DNA of 64,000 nt, taken from positions 1 through 64,000 of the forward strand of contig NZ_NEGE01000018.1 in assembly GCF_002135355.1 (NCBI RefSeq), given 5' to 3'. The position numbers and the translations under genes were made by a program. Shown here in pieces: positions 1-8,462 of the stretch. Source of the DNA: Acinetobacter sp. ANC 4169. GTDB lineage: Bacteria; Pseudomonadota; Gammaproteobacteria; Pseudomonadales; Moraxellaceae. How positions within the stretch are numbered: the first letter of the stretch is position 1; each line of letters begins with the position of its first letter. The notes under the pieces are model-generated. The model saw only the letters and a program-made list of their open reading frames with translations, ran no database searches and was not told where the DNA came from.

Positions 1-204
1 GGGATTTGGGCAATGCCTTGCTTGAGCAAGCTTGTTTGCATGTTTGGCGAAATATCCATTTCTTGCTTTATTCCGACTGATTTCTCTAGAAATAGTTGAA
101 GGAGATCGATTCAACCGCCAAGCAATATAACGAATAGAAAAATCTTCACGTAATAAGGCAAATATCTGATATCTTTCGTCTTGAGTAAGATGAGTATAGT
201 TCAT
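1..204 (-). CDS. IS30-family transposase, N-terminal fragment (runs off window)
   Basis: Reading the minus strand from the ATG at 202-204 gives 68 codons without a stop before the window edge. The protein begins MNYTHLTQDERYQIFALL and contains a helix-turn-helix ending in RSPSTISREISRN at about residues 33-45. This is the typical N-terminal DNA-binding domain of IS30-family transposases, the group that includes ISAba125-type elements of Acinetobacter. The DDE catalytic domain would lie outside the window, so completeness cannot be judged. It is the start of the gene, so the element's 5' end lies just to the right. Confidence 0.85.
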   Translation of the reverse strand, partial: MNYTHLTQDERYQIFALLREDFSIRYIAWRLNRSPSTISREISRNKARNGYFAKHANKLAQARHCPNP

Positions 205-300
205 GATGCAACTTTGACTTTGGTCGGTCGGAAGCAAAATGCTAACTCATCTTACTTCCTTCCAAGAATTTAATCTCTGTTGCACTTCATTTAAGAATCT
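1..300 (-). mobile_element. IS30-family insertion sequence, terminal part
   Basis: The transposase start codon is followed by about 80-90 bp of non-coding DNA that should include the terminal inverted repeat. A TGTTGCACTTCATTTAAG segment near 278-295 is a plausible end. The other end is outside the window, so the inverted repeat and target duplication cannot be matched and the right boundary is approximate. Confidence 0.55.
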
Positions 301-424
301 AAGATATTTAAAAGGTAAGTGATTTTTATACATTTACGCTTTTTTGCAATTTACAGGTGCGATCACTTGAAAGTTTGTTAGAAGCAATTTAAAACAGTGA
401 ATAGATATATAACAAGGATCAGGT

Positions 425-1036
425 ATGAAGCTTTATTATTCTCCAGGTGCATGTTCTTTGGCATCACACATTATTTTAAATGAAATTAATGTTGATTTTG
501 ACTTGGAGCGCGTTAATTTAAAAACCCATAAGACAGAAAAAGGTACAGATTATTACGCGATTAATCCTAAAGGTTATGTTCCGGCTTTAGAAATTAATCC
601 AGGTCTGATTCTTACTGAAAACGTTGCCATTTTACCTTTCCTTGCCCAGCACGACCCTAAACAAGATTTGATTCCGCCATCCGGGCTAGGACGTGCCAAA
701 GTTCTAGAATGGTTGGGATATTTAAACTCAGAATTACATGATGCGTATGCGGTTTTCTTCGGTGCTCCTTTAGAAGCCGAAGCTAAAGAAAAAGCTTATG
801 CAGAAATTGACAGGTTATTGACTTATATCGATAAAGCGATTGGCGAGTCGGATAACGATTATCTGGTCGATGATAACTTTGGCCCGGCAGATGCATATCT
901 ATTCGTATTAACCAACTGGTCGAATGGTATTGGTCATGATCTTACGCCGTACAAGAATATTATTGCCTTGCGTAATAAAGTCGCTGAACGCCAGTCTGTA
1001 CAGATTGCCATGCGTGATGAAGGTTTGATTCCTTAA
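425..1036 (+). CDS. gstA: Glutathione S-transferase, beta class (GstA-like)
   Basis: A 203-residue protein with a thioredoxin-like N-terminal domain (MKLYYSPGACSLASHI, Cys10 in the position of the beta-class GST cysteine) followed by an all-alpha C-terminal domain. The segment NPKGYVPALE contains the conserved cis-proline that binds glutathione, and LTENVAI carries the acidic/serine-type glutathione contact. Bacterial GSTs of this class conjugate or carry glutathione in detoxification and oxidative stress in the cytoplasm. It is monocistronic, bounded by the IS end upstream and a strong hairpin terminator directly downstream. An AAGGATCAGGT ribosome-binding region precedes the ATG. The physiological substrate is unknown. 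Confidence 0.9.
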   Translation: MKLYYSPGACSLASHIILNEINVDFDLERVNLKTHKTEKGTDYYAINPKGYVPALEINPGLILTENVAILPFLAQHDPKQDLIPPSGLGRAKVLEWLGYLNSELHDAYAVFFGAPLEAEAKEKAYAEIDRLLTYIDKAIGESDNDYLVDDNFGPADAYLFVLTNWSNGIGHDLTPYKNIIALRNKVAERQSVQIAMRDEGLIP

Positions 1037-1053
1037 TTCTGTACATTGAATTG

Positions 1054-1079
1054 AAAAAGCACCTTCGGGTGCTTTTTTT
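1054..1079 (+). terminator. Rho-independent terminator after gst
   Basis: A GC-rich stem AAGCACC-TTCG-GGTGCTT is followed by a T-run. The UUCG tetraloop makes it very stable. The same hairpin recurs after rapA at 54878-54902. Confidence 0.9.
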
Positions 1080-1222
1080 CTTTGAGTGCCGTAGTAAGAC
1101 TCAAATCATCTGAAAATATATTATTGATTTTTTATCAATAGTATTTTGCAATTCCATGAATTTTTAGCAATGAAATATTTGAGTATATTGGCCGCTGAAA
1201 ACAAATCCTCAAAGGCGAATGA

Positions 1223-1804
1223 ATGAGTAATATCCTGATTGTGAATGGTGCCAAGCAGTTTGCACACTCGAATGGCGAGTTGAATGACACTTTAACTGGG
1301 TTGGCAAATGCTGTGCTGAGTGATCTGGGTCATCGCGTTAAAATTTCACGTGCAGATAGCGACTATGAAATTCAGGAAGAAATTCAAAAATATGTATGGG
1401 CAGATGTGATTATTTATCAAATGCCAGGCTGGTGGATGGGTGCGCCGTGGACAGTAAAAAAATATATGGATGATATTTTTACCGAAGGGCATGGCACCTT
1501 ATATGCCAGTGATGGCCGATCGCGTTCTGATGCATCGAAAAAATATGGTTCAGGTGGCCTTATTCACGATAAAAAGTATATGTTATCGTTAACCTGGAAT
1601 GCACCTATCGAAGCTTTTAATGACCCTGAGCAATTTTTTCAGGGTGTTGGAGTAGATGGGGTTTATCTGCCATTTCATAAAGCCAATCAATTTTTGGGTA
1701 TGAAGGGTTTAGAGACTTTCATTGTGCATGATGTGATTAAAATGCCCAATGTCGCTCAATATCAACATGAGTACCGTCAACATCTTATGCATATTTTTGC
1801 TTAA
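1223..1804 (+). CDS. mdaB: NAD(P)H quinone reductase, MdaB family
   Basis: A 193-residue flavodoxin-fold protein. The N-terminus (MSNILIVNGAKQFAHSNGEL) matches the FMN/FAD phosphate-binding strand-loop of the MdaB/NQO family, and MPGWWMGAPW at residues 67-76 is the diagnostic flavin-contact motif. Family members reduce quinones by two electrons, sparing the cell from semiquinone radicals. It is followed after 26 bp by a YgiN-type monooxygenase, the same pairing as mdaB-ygiN in Escherichia coli, so the two probably form a quinone redox cycle. No dedicated regulator is adjacent. Confidence 0.9.
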   Translation: MSNILIVNGAKQFAHSNGELNDTLTGLANAVLSDLGHRVKISRADSDYEIQEEIQKYVWADVIIYQMPGWWMGAPWTVKKYMDDIFTEGHGTLYASDGRSRSDASKKYGSGGLIHDKKYMLSLTWNAPIEAFNDPEQFFQGVGVDGVYLPFHKANQFLGMKGLETFIVHDVIKMPNVAQYQHEYRQHLMHIFA

Positions 1805-1830
1805 TTGATGGGTTCGTTAAGGAGCAAACC

Positions 1831-2151
1831 ATGTTGACTATTATTGCAGATATTCAGATTCGCCCAGGTGCCAAACATCGTGAAAACGTACTAAACGCCT
1901 TTAGGAAAATAACAGCTACTGTTTTGCAGGAAGAGGGTTGTCACGGTTATGAACTACTGATAGATCATCAATCAAATGCTGATTATCAGACTAAATTACC
2001 TGATGTAATTACCACGTTGGAACATTGGGAAAGTATGGAGCATTTGAATGCTCATTTACTAACTCTACATATGCAAGCCTATCAGCAACAAGTTAAAGAT
2101 GACGTGCTGGATGTAAAAATCCGGATTATGCAAAAGGGTTTAAGTGCTTAG
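1831..2151 (+). CDS. Antibiotic-biosynthesis-monooxygenase-type quinol monooxygenase (YgiN-like)
   Basis: A 106-residue single-domain dimeric alpha/beta-barrel (ABM) protein. It shows the typical start MLTIIADIQIRPGAKH, a central EGCHGYELL strand and the WESMEHLNAHL helix with conserved Trp and His. E. coli YgiN reoxidises menaquinol-type substrates, and together with MdaB it would form a quinol/quinone cycle. GGAGCAAACC precedes the ATG as a good ribosome-binding site. It is the last gene of the two-gene operon and is followed by a bidirectional terminator. The exact substrate cannot be read from sequence. Confidence 0.82.
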   Translation: MLTIIADIQIRPGAKHRENVLNAFRKITATVLQEEGCHGYELLIDHQSNADYQTKLPDVITTLEHWESMEHLNAHLLTLHMQAYQQQVKDDVLDVKIRIMQKGLSA

Positions 2152-2175
2152 GTACATTTTGAAATCTTAGAATAT

Positions 2176-2203
2176 AAAAAAAGGACTCATTTGAGTCCTT
2201 TTT
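2176..2203. terminator. Bidirectional terminator between ygiN-like gene and thiG
   Basis: The stem AAAAGGACTCA-TTTGAGTCCTTTT is flanked by A-runs and T-runs and sits between two convergent genes, so it can serve both strands. Confidence 0.85.
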
Positions 2204-2216
2204 AAGATCTTTAATT

Positions 2217-3002
2217 TTATTTAAAGAAATAACCGGTTTCGGGCGAGCTGGCATTGGCCATGCGTTTACGTGGCATACGGCCTGCAAGGAAGGCTTCACG
2301 ACCTGCTTCAACCGCTTTTTTCATCGCAGATGCCATTAAAATCGGGTTTTGCGCAGCGGCAATGGCGGTATTCATCAGTACACCGTCACAACCGAGTTCC
2401 ATTGCAATCGCGGCATCACTGGCAGTACCGACACCGGCATCCACCAGTACTGGAACTTTGGCATTTTCCTTAATAATGGAAATGGTATGCGGATTTAAAA
2501 TGCCAAGTCCTGAACCAATCAGGCTACCTAAAGGCATAATCGCGACACAGCCCATGCTTTCTAATTCTTGCGCAATAATCGGGTCATCCGAGGTATACAC
2601 CATAATCTCGAAACCGTCGTCAATTAAGGTACGCGCTGCTTTTAAGGTTTCAGTGACATTCGGATAAAGTGTTTTTTCATCGCCCAGTACTTCCAGTTTG
2701 ACCAGGTTGTGTCCATCCAGCAGTTCACGTGCCAGCATACAGGTACGCACAGCACTGTTGGCGTCAAAGCAGCCGGCTGTATTGGGCAGAATGGTGTATT
2801 TTTCTGGTGGAACGACAGAAAGCAGATTCGGCTGATCAGGATGCTGGCCGATATTGACCCGACGGATGGCAACCGTGACGATCTCTGCGCCGCTGGCCTG
2901 AATAGCCAAGTCGGTTTCAGTTAAGTCTTTATATTTACCTGTACCGACCAACAAACGTGAATTAAAAGTACGAGAACCAATTATAAGCGGGGTGTCTTCC
3001 AT
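2217..3002 (-). CDS. thiG: Thiazole synthase ThiG
   Basis: A 261-residue TIM-barrel protein that forms the thiazole phosphate ring of thiamine from deoxyxylulose 5-phosphate, dehydroglycine or an equivalent, and the ThiS thiocarboxylate. The Schiff-base lysine is Lys102 in VKLEVLGD. The phosphate-binding loops are seen in [12 protein letters not shown] and [12 protein letters not shown]. Length is normal for the family. The gene lies 12 bp downstream of thiS on the same strand, and the DUF423 gene precedes thiS, so the three are probably one transcript. ThiE, which joins the thiazole to the pyrimidine, is encoded separately at 46698. No TPP riboswitch was recognised upstream. Confidence 0.96.
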   Translation of the reverse strand: MEDTPLIIGSRTFNSRLLVGTGKYKDLTETDLAIQASGAEIVTVAIRRVNIGQHPDQPNLLSVVPPEKYTILPNTAGCFDANSAVRTCMLARELLDGHNLVKLEVLGDEKTLYPNVTETLKAARTLIDDGFEIMVYTSDDPIIAQELESMGCVAIMPLGSLIGSGLGILNPHTISIIKENAKVPVLVDAGVGTASDAAIAMELGCDGVLMNTAIAAAQNPILMASAMKKAVEAGREAFLAGRMPRKRMANASSPETGYFFK

Positions 3003-3014
3003 GGGAGCTCCGAA

Positions 3015-3215
3015 TTAGCCGCCACCGACGGCATGAATAATTTCAATTTGATCTTCAGCGCAAATAGGGGTTTGTGCCAGTTTGCTTTTGGAAATGATCA
3101 TTTCATTTTTTTCTACAGCAAAGCGTTTGCCTTCAAGTTCAAGCTCTTGAATTAGTTCTAATAAATTGCTGCATGTGGTATTTTTTGCTTCGCCATTTAA
3201 ATAAATCTGCATCAT
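3015..3215 (-). CDS. thiS: Sulfur carrier protein ThiS
   Basis: A 66-residue ubiquitin-like protein ending in HAVGGG. The C-terminal Gly-Gly is adenylated by ThiF and converted to a thiocarboxylate that donates sulfur to ThiG. The MQIYLNGE start is typical of the family. It sits directly upstream of thiG, its functional partner, in the same orientation. No thiF or thiH/thiO is present in the window, so activation and the dehydroglycine source must be encoded elsewhere. Confidence 0.94.
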   Translation of the reverse strand: MMQIYLNGEAKNTTCSNLLELIQELELEGKRFAVEKNEMIISKSKLAQTPICAEDQIEIIHAVGGG

Positions 3216-3230
3216 TAATTCCCTTTAATT

Positions 3231-3602
3231 TTATTTCACGTATTTAAAGGCATTCCACGCCAATACCAGCCAGCCTGCAATCATCAAAGCACCGCCAATC
3301 GGGGTAATGGCCCCTAAAAAGCGGGGTAGGCCTAATGCCATGACATAGAGTGAGCCACAGAAAAAGAAAATACCAACCTGAATCAGTATAAAACTTGCTT
3401 TAATGGGAAGCTGGGGAAGCACTTTGGCTAAAATGGCAAGCGCCAAAAGTCCAAGCGCATGATAGAAAAAATAATCAGTTGCGGTCTGCCACCATGCCAA
3501 TTGGGCTTCAGTTGCACGTGTTTTTAAGCCATGGGCACCGAAAGCACCCAGCATGACAGCAAAAGCTAAATTGAGGGCTGAAATTGCAATCCACATAAGC
3601 AA
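3231..3602 (-). CDS. DUF423 inner-membrane protein (YgdD-like)
   Basis: A 123-residue protein with about four predicted transmembrane helices. The N-terminus carries AVMLGAFGAHGLK, the hallmark of DUF423/YgdD, and LGLPRFLGAITPIGGALMIAGW lies near the C-terminus. The molecular role of the family is unknown. It is the first gene of a minus-strand cluster with thiS and thiG (15-bp gap). That arrangement gives no obvious functional link beyond co-transcription. Confidence 0.88.
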   Translation of the reverse strand: MLMWIAISALNLAFAVMLGAFGAHGLKTRATEAQLAWWQTATDYFFYHALGLLALAILAKVLPQLPIKASFILIQVGIFFFCGSLYVMALGLPRFLGAITPIGGALMIAGWLVLAWNAFKYVK

Positions 3603-3689
3603 TGACTACCTGAGTAAATTTGCGCATAACTTAGCATATTCTGACACTTGCACGAAAGGCAAAAAGCAACATTCCTGCAGCCTATATAT

Positions 3690-3717
3690 GAAAAAAGAGC
3701 ACGCAGCCCTTTTTTCA
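3690..3717 (-). terminator. Probable terminator of rpoH
   Basis: On the minus strand an A-rich stem reads AAAAAAGGGC, a five-base loop, then GCTCTTTTTT. The stem has one mismatch or wobble and ends in a T-run. It lies about 40 bp past the rpoH stop. Confidence 0.6.
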
Positions 3718-3756
3718 AAATATCATAAAATCGGTTTGGTCACTTAGTTGGAAGAC

Positions 3757-4626
3757 TTAGTTAGATGACATGGCGACCTTAATTTTTTCCATGGCATTTT
3801 TTTCTAACTGACGAATACGCTCGGCAGACACGTTATATTCAGCAGCCAGCTCATGCAGGGTCGATTTCTCATCATCTAACCAGCGACGCTGTAAAATGTT
3901 GCGTGAACGGTCATCCAGCTGATCCATGGCATCATGCAGAGCAGAGGTGCTTTGTTCTTCGTAGTCTTCTTCTTCAGCTAAGCGAGCAGGGTCGTAACGA
4001 TTGTCTTCCAGATATAAAGCCGGTGCAACATGGGTTGAACCTTCATCATCGTCATCGCCTTGTGCTTCAAAAGCAGCATCATAAGCGGTTAGACGACCTT
4101 CCATTTCCAGCACCTGTTCAGGTGTGACATTCAGGTCATTGGCAATGGATTGTGCTTCATCCAGAGTTAATTTTTTACTGGATTTTTTTAGGCTACGTAG
4201 ATTGAAGAATAATTTACGTTGTGCCTTGGTGGTGGCAATTTTAACAATACGCCAGTTACGAATCACGTATTCATGAATTTCAGCTTTAATCCAGTGCACG
4301 GCAAAAGACACCAAACGTACACCCATATTCGGGTCAAAGCGTTTAACGGCTTTCATTAGACCCAGGTTGCCTTCTTGAATCAGGTCACCTTGTGGCAAAC
4401 CATAGCCTGCGTAACTACGTGCAATATGCACCACAAAACGCAAATGCGACATCACCAGCATTTTTGCGGCATCTAAATCTTGATCATAATAGTAGCGTTC
4501 GGCTAACTCTTTTTCTTGTTCAGCCGTCAAAATAGGAATCTGATTGACAGTACTTATATAAGCACCGAGATTTACCCCTGGTGCCGATAATGACAGGGGC
4601 ATCAATTGATTGCTGCTGTCACTCAT
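3757..4626 (-). CDS. rpoH: RNA polymerase heat-shock sigma factor sigma-32
   Basis: About 289 residues from the chosen start. Region 2 is clear ([19 protein letters not shown], then a [13 protein letters not shown] helix that contacts the -10 element). Region 4.2 shows the helix-turn-helix [20 protein letters not shown]. The start at 4626 ([12 protein letters not shown]) is preferred over the upstream in-frame ATG at 4659. An AAGGAGA Shine-Dalgarno sequence lies seven bases before it, and E. coli RpoH begins at the equivalent point. RpoH directs transcription of chaperone and protease genes on heat shock. It is monocistronic here. Confidence 0.96.
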   Translation of the reverse strand: MSDSSNQLMPLSLSAPGVNLGAYISTVNQIPILTAEQEKELAERYYYDQDLDAAKMLVMSHLRFVVHIARSYAGYGLPQGDLIQEGNLGLMKAVKRFDPNMGVRLVSFAVHWIKAEIHEYVIRNWRIVKIATTKAQRKLFFNLRSLKKSSKKLTLDEAQSIANDLNVTPEQVLEMEGRLTAYDAAFEAQGDDDDEGSTHVAPALYLEDNRYDPARLAEEEDYEEQSTSALHDAMDQLDDRSRNILQRRWLDDEKSTLHELAAEYNVSAERIRQLEKNAMEKIKVAMSSN

Positions 4627-4766
4627 ATGTTCTCCTTGAGAGTTGGATGACATAACCATCTTAATAAATTTATCTTAATCCAATATTTCCGTGAAATTAG
4701 GAACTTTGGGTAGAGAAATGTAATTTTTTATGCACATTTGAAACGTTCTAGTTTAATTGAAAATAA

Positions 4767-5000
4767 TTAAGATTCAATTAAGTAGTGATACTCAGAATCA
4801 GAAATTTTACTCATCTTGCAATTGATCTGATGCATCTGGCAATAACGGCTTACATCTTGCTGACTATGCGGATCTGAAGATTTAAGTAAAAATATGCCGC
4901 CTGATTTGTTCTTGATCGCTCGCTTAAGCATCAATAATGGCATGGGGCAAGGTTTGCCCATTGCATCAATAATTATTGCTGAATTGGCTAGATCATTCAT
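4767..5000 (-). CDS. TusA/SirA-family sulfurtransferase-like protein
   Basis: About 77 residues with the family signature CPMP (Cys18 persulfide site in MGKPCPMPLLMLKRAI) and a compact two-layer alpha/beta fold. TusA passes sulfur from IscS to tRNA-thiolation enzymes, and paralogs serve other sulfur-transfer routes. I chose the ATG at 5000. A GTG start three bases upstream is possible. It is a single gene between rpoH and cspA, on the opposite strand to the latter. Whether it is the tRNA-specific TusA or a paralog is not decidable from sequence. Confidence 0.82.
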   Translation of the reverse strand: MNDLANSAIIIDAMGKPCPMPLLMLKRAIKNKSGGIFLLKSSDPHSQQDVSRYCQMHQINCKMSKISDSEYHYLIES

Positions 5001-5003
5001 CAC

Positions 5004-5383
5004 ATTCTATATCTGATTAACTTTAGATAAATATTAGCAAATTTGGTGCCAAAGCCCAATAAAATTATATAACTTCAACATAAAAGTACTTATCTAAAAT
5101 AAGGAAATAATTAGTAAAAAAGAAGCGGAATCAAAAAGAAGATTAATCAAAAAAAACAGTATGAATTGTGATAAACCCGTGTTAAGCTCGTCGCGTATTC
5201 AAAATTAATGACACTATTTCAGTGTGTCTTAAAATGAATATTGCAATGGATGTAACCGGGATTTTGTTAATAGTAATACAGAATGATTACAAGCTTAGAA
5301 ATAATAATTATTTTTAAACCTTGTTTACTCTGCTGTTTGCAACACCGGGTGGTCCTTTAATTAAATACAATGAGGATTAACTT
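5004..5383 (+). promoter_or_regulatory. Long AT-rich leader and promoter region of the cold-shock gene
   Basis: A 380-bp gap separates the divergent TusA-like gene and cspA. The last 220 bp before cspA contain a small hairpin (GACACT-ATTTC-AGTGTGTC near 5210-5228) and end in an ATGAGGATTAACTT ribosome-binding site. Long structured 5' untranslated regions acting as thermosensors are established for E. coli cspA. That this leader does the same is inference. No exact promoter could be fixed. Confidence 0.45.
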
Positions 5384-5596
5384 ATGACAGCTCGTGAACA
5401 AGGCGTAGTTAAATGGTTCAACGACACTAAAGGCTTCGGCTTTATTCAACGTAACGGCGGCGACGACGTATTCGTTCATTTCCGCGCTATCCAAGGTGAC
5501 GGTCACCGTTCACTTCGTGACGGCCAACGTGTTGAATTCAGCGTAGTTAAAGGTCAAAAAGGCTTCCAAGCTGAAGAAGTACAACCTTTAGACTAA
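5384..5596 (+). CDS. Cold-shock-domain nucleic-acid chaperone (CspA family)
   Basis: A 70-residue single cold-shock domain. RNP1 is KGFGFIQ (residues 16-22) and RNP2 is DVFVHF (28-33), the aromatic face that binds single-stranded RNA and DNA. Such proteins melt RNA secondary structure and aid translation in the cold or during growth transitions. The gene is richer in GC than its AT-rich leader and looks strongly expressed in codon choice. A GC-rich terminator follows at once. Which csp paralog it corresponds to cannot be stated. Confidence 0.95.
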   Translation: MTAREQGVVKWFNDTKGFGFIQRNGGDDVFVHFRAIQGDGHRSLRDGQRVEFSVVKGQKGFQAEEVQPLD

Positions 5597-5615
5597 TCGC
5601 CTGATTATTCATGAG

Positions 5616-5645
5616 AACGCCCCAATGTAATTTGGGGCGTTTTTG
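5616..5645 (+). terminator. Terminator after cold-shock gene
   Basis: The stem AACGCCCCAA-TGTAA-TTTGGGGCGTT is followed by a T-run. Confidence 0.9.
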
Positions 5646-5695
5646 TTTATAATAGACTCCTATTTTTCCTGATCATTAAGTTAGAGCACATTTAT

Positions 5696-6847
5696 ATGTC
5701 ATCTGGTTTTGAAACCTTAAATTTACATCCGAAACTGAAACAGGCAATTGATGCTTTAGGTTTCAAAGAAATGACACCTATTCAGGAAAAGGTTTTAAAA
5801 TTCACTTTGGCTGGACATGATGCCATTGGTCGTGCACAAACTGGTACGGGAAAAACGGCGGCTTTTCTGGTCAGCGTGATTAACGATTTGCTGAATAATC
5901 CGATTAAACAACAGCGTTTTCGTGGTGAAGCGCGTGCATTGATTCTTGCGCCTACACGTGAGCTGGCTTTACAGATTGAGAGTGATGCCAAAGAACTTAC
6001 CAAATTTACCGATCTGCATCTGGTGACTTTGCTGGGTGGGGTAGATTTTGACAAGCAGAAAGCACAGCTGGATAAAAATTTTGTCGATATTATTGTGGCG
6101 ACTCCAGGCCGTTTAATCGATTTCGTTGAACAAAAAGAAGTCTGGCTGGACCAGATTGAATTTTTGGTGATTGATGAAGCAGACCGGTTACTGGATATGG
6201 GCTTCATTCCCTCAGTAAAACGTATTGTGCGTTTTTCACCGCGTAAAGAACAACGTCAAACCTTAATGTTCTCTGCAACCTTTAGCTATGATGTGTTGAA
6301 CCTGGCACAGCAGTGGTTGTTCGAACCGGTGACTGTAGAAATTGAGCCGGAAAAGAAAACCAATGCTGATGTAGAGCAACGCGTTTATATGGTTGCAAAA
6401 ACAGATAAATATAAGTTGTTGCAAGAAATCTTACGTGATGAACCAATTGAAAAAGTCATGATCTTTGCCAATCGTCGTGATCAGGTGCGTAAGCTTTATG
6501 ATCACCTGAAAAAAGACGGTTATAAAGTGGTGATGTTGTCAGGTGAAATTGCACAGGATAAACGCTTGAAAATGCTGGACCAGTTTAAAAATGGTCAACA
6601 TAATATTATGATCGCGACCGATGTCGCAGGTCGTGGTATCCATGTGGATGGCGTTTCACATGTGATTAACTTTACCTTGCCTGAACAGTCGGATGACTAT
6701 GTTCATCGTATTGGCCGTACTGGTCGTGCGGGAACAAGTGGGGTAAGTATCAGTTTCTTATCTGAAGATGATGCGTTCTATCTTCCAGAAATTGAAAAGG
6801 CCATTGGTCAGAAATTACCTTTAACCCGTTTAGAAGGCTACTGTTAA
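5696..6847 (+). CDS. rhlB: DEAD-box ATP-dependent RNA helicase, RhlB-like
   Basis: A 383-residue two-RecA-domain helicase. The Q motif is FKEMTPIQ, Walker A is AQTGTGKT (47-54), motif Ia is PTRELA, DEAD is at 160-163, SAT at about 193, and motif VI is HRIGRTGRAG. Length without a long basic tail fits the RhlB group, whose E. coli member works with the RNase E degradosome. Other DEAD-box paralogs are possible, so the symbol is tentative. It lies just downstream of the cold-shock gene in the same direction but behind that gene's terminator, so it probably has its own promoter around 5650-5690. Both products remodel RNA. Confidence 0.88.
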   Translation: MSSGFETLNLHPKLKQAIDALGFKEMTPIQEKVLKFTLAGHDAIGRAQTGTGKTAAFLVSVINDLLNNPIKQQRFRGEARALILAPTRELALQIESDAKELTKFTDLHLVTLLGGVDFDKQKAQLDKNFVDIIVATPGRLIDFVEQKEVWLDQIEFLVIDEADRLLDMGFIPSVKRIVRFSPRKEQRQTLMFSATFSYDVLNLAQQWLFEPVTVEIEPEKKTNADVEQRVYMVAKTDKYKLLQEILRDEPIEKVMIFANRRDQVRKLYDHLKKDGYKVVMLSGEIAQDKRLKMLDQFKNGQHNIMIATDVAGRGIHVDGVSHVINFTLPEQSDDYVHRIGRTGRAGTSGVSISFLSEDDAFYLPEIEKAIGQKLPLTRLEGYC

Positions 6848-6887
6848 TTTTAAGATGTTGATCCAAGTGTTAAATAAGATGTAAACC

Positions 6888-6918
6888 AAAAGCCGCTTCA
6901 ATAAGCGGCTTTTTTTTT
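6888..6918 (+). terminator. Terminator after rhlB-like gene
   Basis: The stem AAAAGCCGCTT-CAAT-AAGCGGCTTTT is followed by a T-run. Confidence 0.9.
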
Positions 6919-6931
6919 GCTTTTTGATCTA

Positions 6932-7197
6932 GGGTCTGTTGACAATTCGTCTATGTTTGCGACTACGCGTATTTTTTAGATGATACTAGGCGTGAACTGC
7001 AAAATTTAGTCATTCTAAATGCGTAGTTCACAACGACGTAGCGTCAAAAAATACTCTAGTCCCGAAGGGTTGTGGCTAAAATTATCTCAGACTGCGTCAT
7101 GAAATTTAAAAATGGAACCACCATTCTTTGCATTTCATTCCTTGTCTGCTCAATTTTAGCCGACAACGCAAGCCATTTATGAAATGTCAACAGCCCC
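6932..7197. repeat. MITE-like intergenic element, copy A (266 bp)
   Basis: The ends are imperfect terminal inverted repeats. The left end reads GGGTCTGTTGACAATTC and the right end, reverse-complemented, reads GGGGCTGTTGACATTTC. A TA dinucleotide flanks both sides (6930-6931 and 7198-7199), as expected of a TA target duplication. No transposase is encoded. The element is closely similar, in inverted orientation, to copy B at 26323-26644, and its ends are preserved in a 44-bp remnant at about 23165-23208. It fills the gap between the rhlB-like gene and the lipoprotein gene. Confidence 0.85.
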
Positions 7198-7245
7198 TAG
7201 ACTTTTATTGAGTGAATAAGCTGAGATAGACCCTTATTAGAAGGT

Positions 7246-7626
7246 CTAGTTGGCTCGACAGCTAAAGGTCAGTACGGTTTGATAGTCTTCATCACGTGCC
7301 AGACTGCCGCTTTTACCGGCCAGGGTGCCAAGTACACTGGTTGCAGCCTGAATCATTTGACCAGTTTTTTCATCGACCACACCTTTTAAGGCGCCATTAT
7401 ATTCAGTCTTTTCATTGACTATGACCGGGCTGGCTTTTTTACCGCAGGTATTATTGGCTGCTGTAATTGCATTGTTTTTAGAGATTAAGTTACTTTTACC
7501 TATACCTGTCACTTCATATTGGTTATTTTCTTTTTGAACGGCTAATGATGTGGTTGGATTGGATGCACATGCGGTGAGCGCGAGAGCAACGGCAACTGTT
7601 GAAGCGAGTGCAAAGACTTGATTCAT
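7246..7626 (-). CDS. Predicted lipoprotein of unknown function
   Basis: A 126-residue protein with a type II signal peptide: a short N-region, a hydrophobic core (VFALASTVAVALALTAC) and a lipobox LTAC whose cysteine would be lipidated. The mature part is small and polar, with two further cysteines (NNTCGKKA and the C-terminal TFSCRAN) that could form a disulfide in the periplasm. An AGGGGAAAAAG sequence immediately before the ATG gives a strong ribosome-binding site. I do not recognise the family. The neighbours (a MITE on one side, a nitroreductase on the other strand) give no clue to its role. Confidence 0.8.
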   Translation of the reverse strand: MNQVFALASTVAVALALTACASNPTTSLAVQKENNQYEVTGIGKSNLISKNNAITAANNTCGKKASPVIVNEKTEYNGALKGVVDEKTGQMIQAATSVLGTLAGKSGSLARDEDYQTVLTFSCRAN

Positions 7627-7853
7627 CTTTTTCCCCTGGATTGTTTTAAAAAAGAATTTGAATTATTTGAACATGATTAATTGAATGATTTTTGAAGGAC
7701 TTGTATAGAATATGCAGCTTTATATGGACACTATGTGACTGAGGGCGATTAAGTTGAATATTGGGGATAACACATTCACTCGATGCTCTAGAGTAACTGA
7801 ACAAGATTATGCTAATCTTGTTGAAATATTTTAGTACACAGATATAAAAGTCA

Positions 7854-8429
7854 ATGACGGATTCAGCGGTAGAGACGGTTCATCAAAATATTCATCAACG
7901 TCAGTCGGTAGGACATTTGGTTGAGCCTGCACCGAATGCACAGCAACTGGAAAAGGCCTTTCAGGCTGCTCTGACTGCGCCAGATCATCACCGTTTAAAA
8001 CCCACCCGTTTTGTGGTGATTCCGAGTGATCAGCGTGAAGCTTTTGGCGAATTATTGTCTAAAGCTCTGGCAGATATGGGTGAAACAGATCCGGCTCAGC
8101 TGGAGCGTGTGAAGCATCACCCATTTCGCGCACCACTGCTGGTTTTGGCGTTAACCCAGTTTCAGCCACATCCCAAAGTCCCCAATTTTGAACAAACCTT
8201 AAGTTCAGGGGCGGCCATTGAGAATTTCTTATTGTCTTTGCAGATACAGGGTTTTTCAACCATGTGGCGAAGCGGGGCAGTGGTTGAATCGCCGTTGTTT
8301 AAACGAAGCCTGGCGCTGGCGGAAGATGATTTAATTTCTGGAATTATTTATATTGGCACAGCAGTAAAAGCGATTCCAGCGCGTATAGCAGTGAATACAC
8401 AAAATTATGTCAGTTATTGGAATCAATAA
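7854..8429 (+). CDS. Nitroreductase-family FMN oxidoreductase (YdjA-like)
   Basis: A 191-residue protein of the small nitroreductase class. The N-terminal RQSV motif in VHQNIHQRQSVGHL supplies the FMN phosphate-binding arginine. A TAPDHHRLKPTRFVV strand follows, and the C-terminal GIIYIGTAVKAIPAR contains the second flavin-binding element. The closest named relative I recognise is E. coli YdjA, a minimal nitroreductase of unclear substrate. It ends 33 bp before gpsA in the same orientation, so the two could be co-transcribed. A divergent promoter region shared with the lipoprotein gene lies upstream. Confidence 0.85.
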   Translation: MTDSAVETVHQNIHQRQSVGHLVEPAPNAQQLEKAFQAALTAPDHHRLKPTRFVVIPSDQREAFGELLSKALADMGETDPAQLERVKHHPFRAPLLVLALTQFQPHPKVPNFEQTLSSGAAIENFLLSLQIQGFSTMWRSGAVVESPLFKRSLALAEDDLISGIIYIGTAVKAIPARIAVNTQNYVSYWNQ

Positions 8430-8462
8430 CTGTATTGAATCATGAGTTGAGATATAAAAATA

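Noticed and set aside
2254..2924. Long plus-strand frames over thiG
   Set aside because: They are shadows of the thiG coding frame. thiG has complete family motifs and the shadow frames have none.
4627..4659. Upstream in-frame start of rpoH
   Set aside because: The ATG at 4626 has a good Shine-Dalgarno sequence and matches the family start, whereas the upstream ATG does not.
7099..7182. Short reading frame (about 27 codons, MKFKNGTTILCISF) inside MITE copy A
   Set aside because: The equivalent frame in copy B diverges after the first 15 residues, so it is not conserved coding sequence.
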